Of a stretch of 6,647 nucleotides of DNA, positions 5,705 to 6,647 are shown piece after piece. A program made the translations under genes and the position numbers. This stretch comes from JAICLL01 sp035252155 (lineage in GTDB: Bacteria; Planctomycetota; Planctomycetia; Pirellulales; JAICIG01): assembly GCA_035252155.1 (NCBI GenBank), contig DATFDL010000131.1, forward strand, positions 1-6,647, read 5' to 3'. Within the stretch, counting starts at the first letter, position 1, and every line of letters starts with the position of its first letter. The notes below the pieces were generated by a model, which saw nothing but the letters and a program-made list of their open reading frames with translations, was not told the DNA's origin and searched no databases.

Positions 5705-6604
5705 ATGCAACAATTCGCGACGCGTCAGCCCCGCCGTTTCATTTTGGTGGCAGCCTGCTTCTTGCAGGCCACCGCCGCTTATGCTCAGCGCTCGGCGATT
5801 TATTCGATCGACGCCGAGAGCGGTGACGTGGTCAAGCTGAGCCACAAAGACGACTGGTGGCTCGGCTCGGCGGCCTGGTCGCACGACGGCAAGCGGTTGG
5901 CCTACGTCGGCACCGAGCGCCGCGACCACGGAAGCCTGCGCATCCTGGTCGAGCCTTTCGACGATCCGCAGCCGAAAGAGCTGGGGCCGGGCGATGCTCC
6001 TTGCTTTTCGCCCGACGACGCTCAGATCGTTTTCTTTCTCGATGTGACGAACAAATTCGGGCACAAACCGGGCGTCTGGATCATGAACGCCGACGGCACG
6101 GGCCGAGAGTGGCTTTGCGAGGGCACTCGTCCGCGGTGGTCGCCGGAGGGCGACCGCATCGCTTTTGTCAGCAAGCATGAAGGTTTCGAGAGCGTCTACG
6201 TTCTCGACACGGTGACGCTGGAGAAGACCCGCCTGCTCGGCCGAGGCTACGATCAAATTGTCGGCGCCAGTTGGTCGCCCGACGGCAAGCAACTCGTCTT
6301 CGTCGGCTACAAGAATGGGCGACCGTTTCAGGGCGGCCAAGGCGAAGTGTCCCTCGTTGATGTTGCCTCCGATCAGAAGCCGACCGTGTTGACTCAAGGC
6401 GTCGTCGGCTGGCATCCCGACTGGTCGCCCGACGGCAAACACCTTGTTTTCTGGTTTTACACCAATCGGCAGGAACGACTACACGTGTTGGAGCTTGGCT
6501 CTGAAAAGCCGCCACGGCTCTTGCCCGGCCAATTTACGCCGCGCAACAGCGACCCGGCTTGGTCGCCCGACGGCAAGAAGATTGCGTTTTCGAGTGACCG
6601 CTGA
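5705..6604 (+). CDS. Secreted TolB-like PD40 six-bladed beta-propeller protein
   Basis: The 299-residue product starts with a signal peptide (1-27, likely cut after AYA-27 before QRSA), so it is exported. Six PD40 motifs of the WSPDGKxIAF type follow, starting at W58, F101, W145, W190, W240 and W286; the second is degenerate (FSPDDAQIVF). These repeats build a beta-propeller like the C-terminal domain of TolB, where the ring binds other proteins. There is no TolB N-terminal domain and no enzyme domain, so this is a stand-alone propeller and not the Tol-Pal component itself. The chain stops directly after FSSDR of the sixth motif; the missing outer strands of that blade are probably given by residues 30-46 (AIYSIDAESGDVVKL), a ring closure that makes the short end natural and not a truncation. 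It is divergent from the toxin-antitoxin operon. Its ligand is unknown. Confidence 0.88.
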   Translation: MQQFATRQPRRFILVAACFLQATAAYAQRSAIYSIDAESGDVVKLSHKDDWWLGSAAWSHDGKRLAYVGTERRDHGSLRILVEPFDDPQPKELGPGDAPCFSPDDAQIVFFLDVTNKFGHKPGVWIMNADGTGREWLCEGTRPRWSPEGDRIAFVSKHEGFESVYVLDTVTLEKTRLLGRGYDQIVGASWSPDGKQLVFVGYKNGRPFQGGQGEVSLVDVASDQKPTVLTQGVVGWHPDWSPDGKHLVFWFYTNRQERLHVLELGSEKPPRLLPGQFTPRNSDPAWSPDGKKIAFSSDR

Positions 6605-6647
6605 GGTGAGGCTGAGACAGTGCCGCCACGATCCGGGCTTGCCCCGG

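Noticed and set aside
6605..6647. CCGGG-cttgc-CCCGG (6633-6647) as a terminator of the propeller gene
   Set aside because: The stem is only 5 bp and reaches the window end, so no following T-tract can be seen. The stretch is otherwise featureless.
1..6647. CRISPR array, tRNA, rRNA, integrase or insertion sequence
   Set aside because: No regularly spaced direct repeats, cloverleaf sequence, rRNA motif or transposase frame was seen on either strand.

Overview
The window looks like chromosomal DNA from a member of the Planctomycetota, most likely the Pirellulales. It is GC-rich. It carries two unrelated-subfamily secreted sulfatases, a membrane-anchored leucine-rich-repeat protein with the short hydrophobic segment typical of planctomycete LRR proteins, a PD40 (TolB-like) secreted propeller, and few canonical Shine-Dalgarno sites. 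The placement is inferred from gene content and protein style; no rRNA or other phylogenetic marker is present.

Layout, left to right. A 178-aa five-helix membrane protein of unknown function (29-565, minus) is divergent from an iduronate-2-sulfatase-like enzyme (755-2227, plus, GTG start). Their shared intergenic region holds a striking 75-nt two-stem hairpin (582-656) and, at its right edge, an extended -10 element placed so that the sulfatase mRNA would be leaderless. The sulfatase converges on a membrane LRR protein (2276-3430, minus). That gene is in turn divergent from a second, sulfamidase-like sulfatase (3572-4987, plus) with a recognisable promoter and a GAGG ribosome binding site. 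Next comes a two-gene type II toxin-antitoxin operon on the minus strand: an antitoxin-like gene (5376-5621) and a MazF/PemK toxin (5039-5389) overlapping by 14 nt. An 83-nt region separates it from a divergent secreted six-bladed PD40 propeller (5705-6604). The last 43 nt hold no gene.

How the genes may work together. Both sulfatases have signal peptides and intact formylglycine motifs, and they belong to the families whose characterised animal members remove 2-O- and N-sulfate from heparan-type glycans. Their proximity suggests, without proving, a shared role in using a sulfated polysaccharide. No lyase, glycoside hydrolase, transporter or formylglycine-generating enzyme is in the window, so this is not a complete utilisation locus. 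The toxin-antitoxin pair is an independent accessory module. I see no CRISPR array, tRNA, rRNA, integrase or insertion sequence. I find no convincing new multi-gene system; the best leads are the hairpin element, the unusual antitoxin, and the small HxHH membrane protein.
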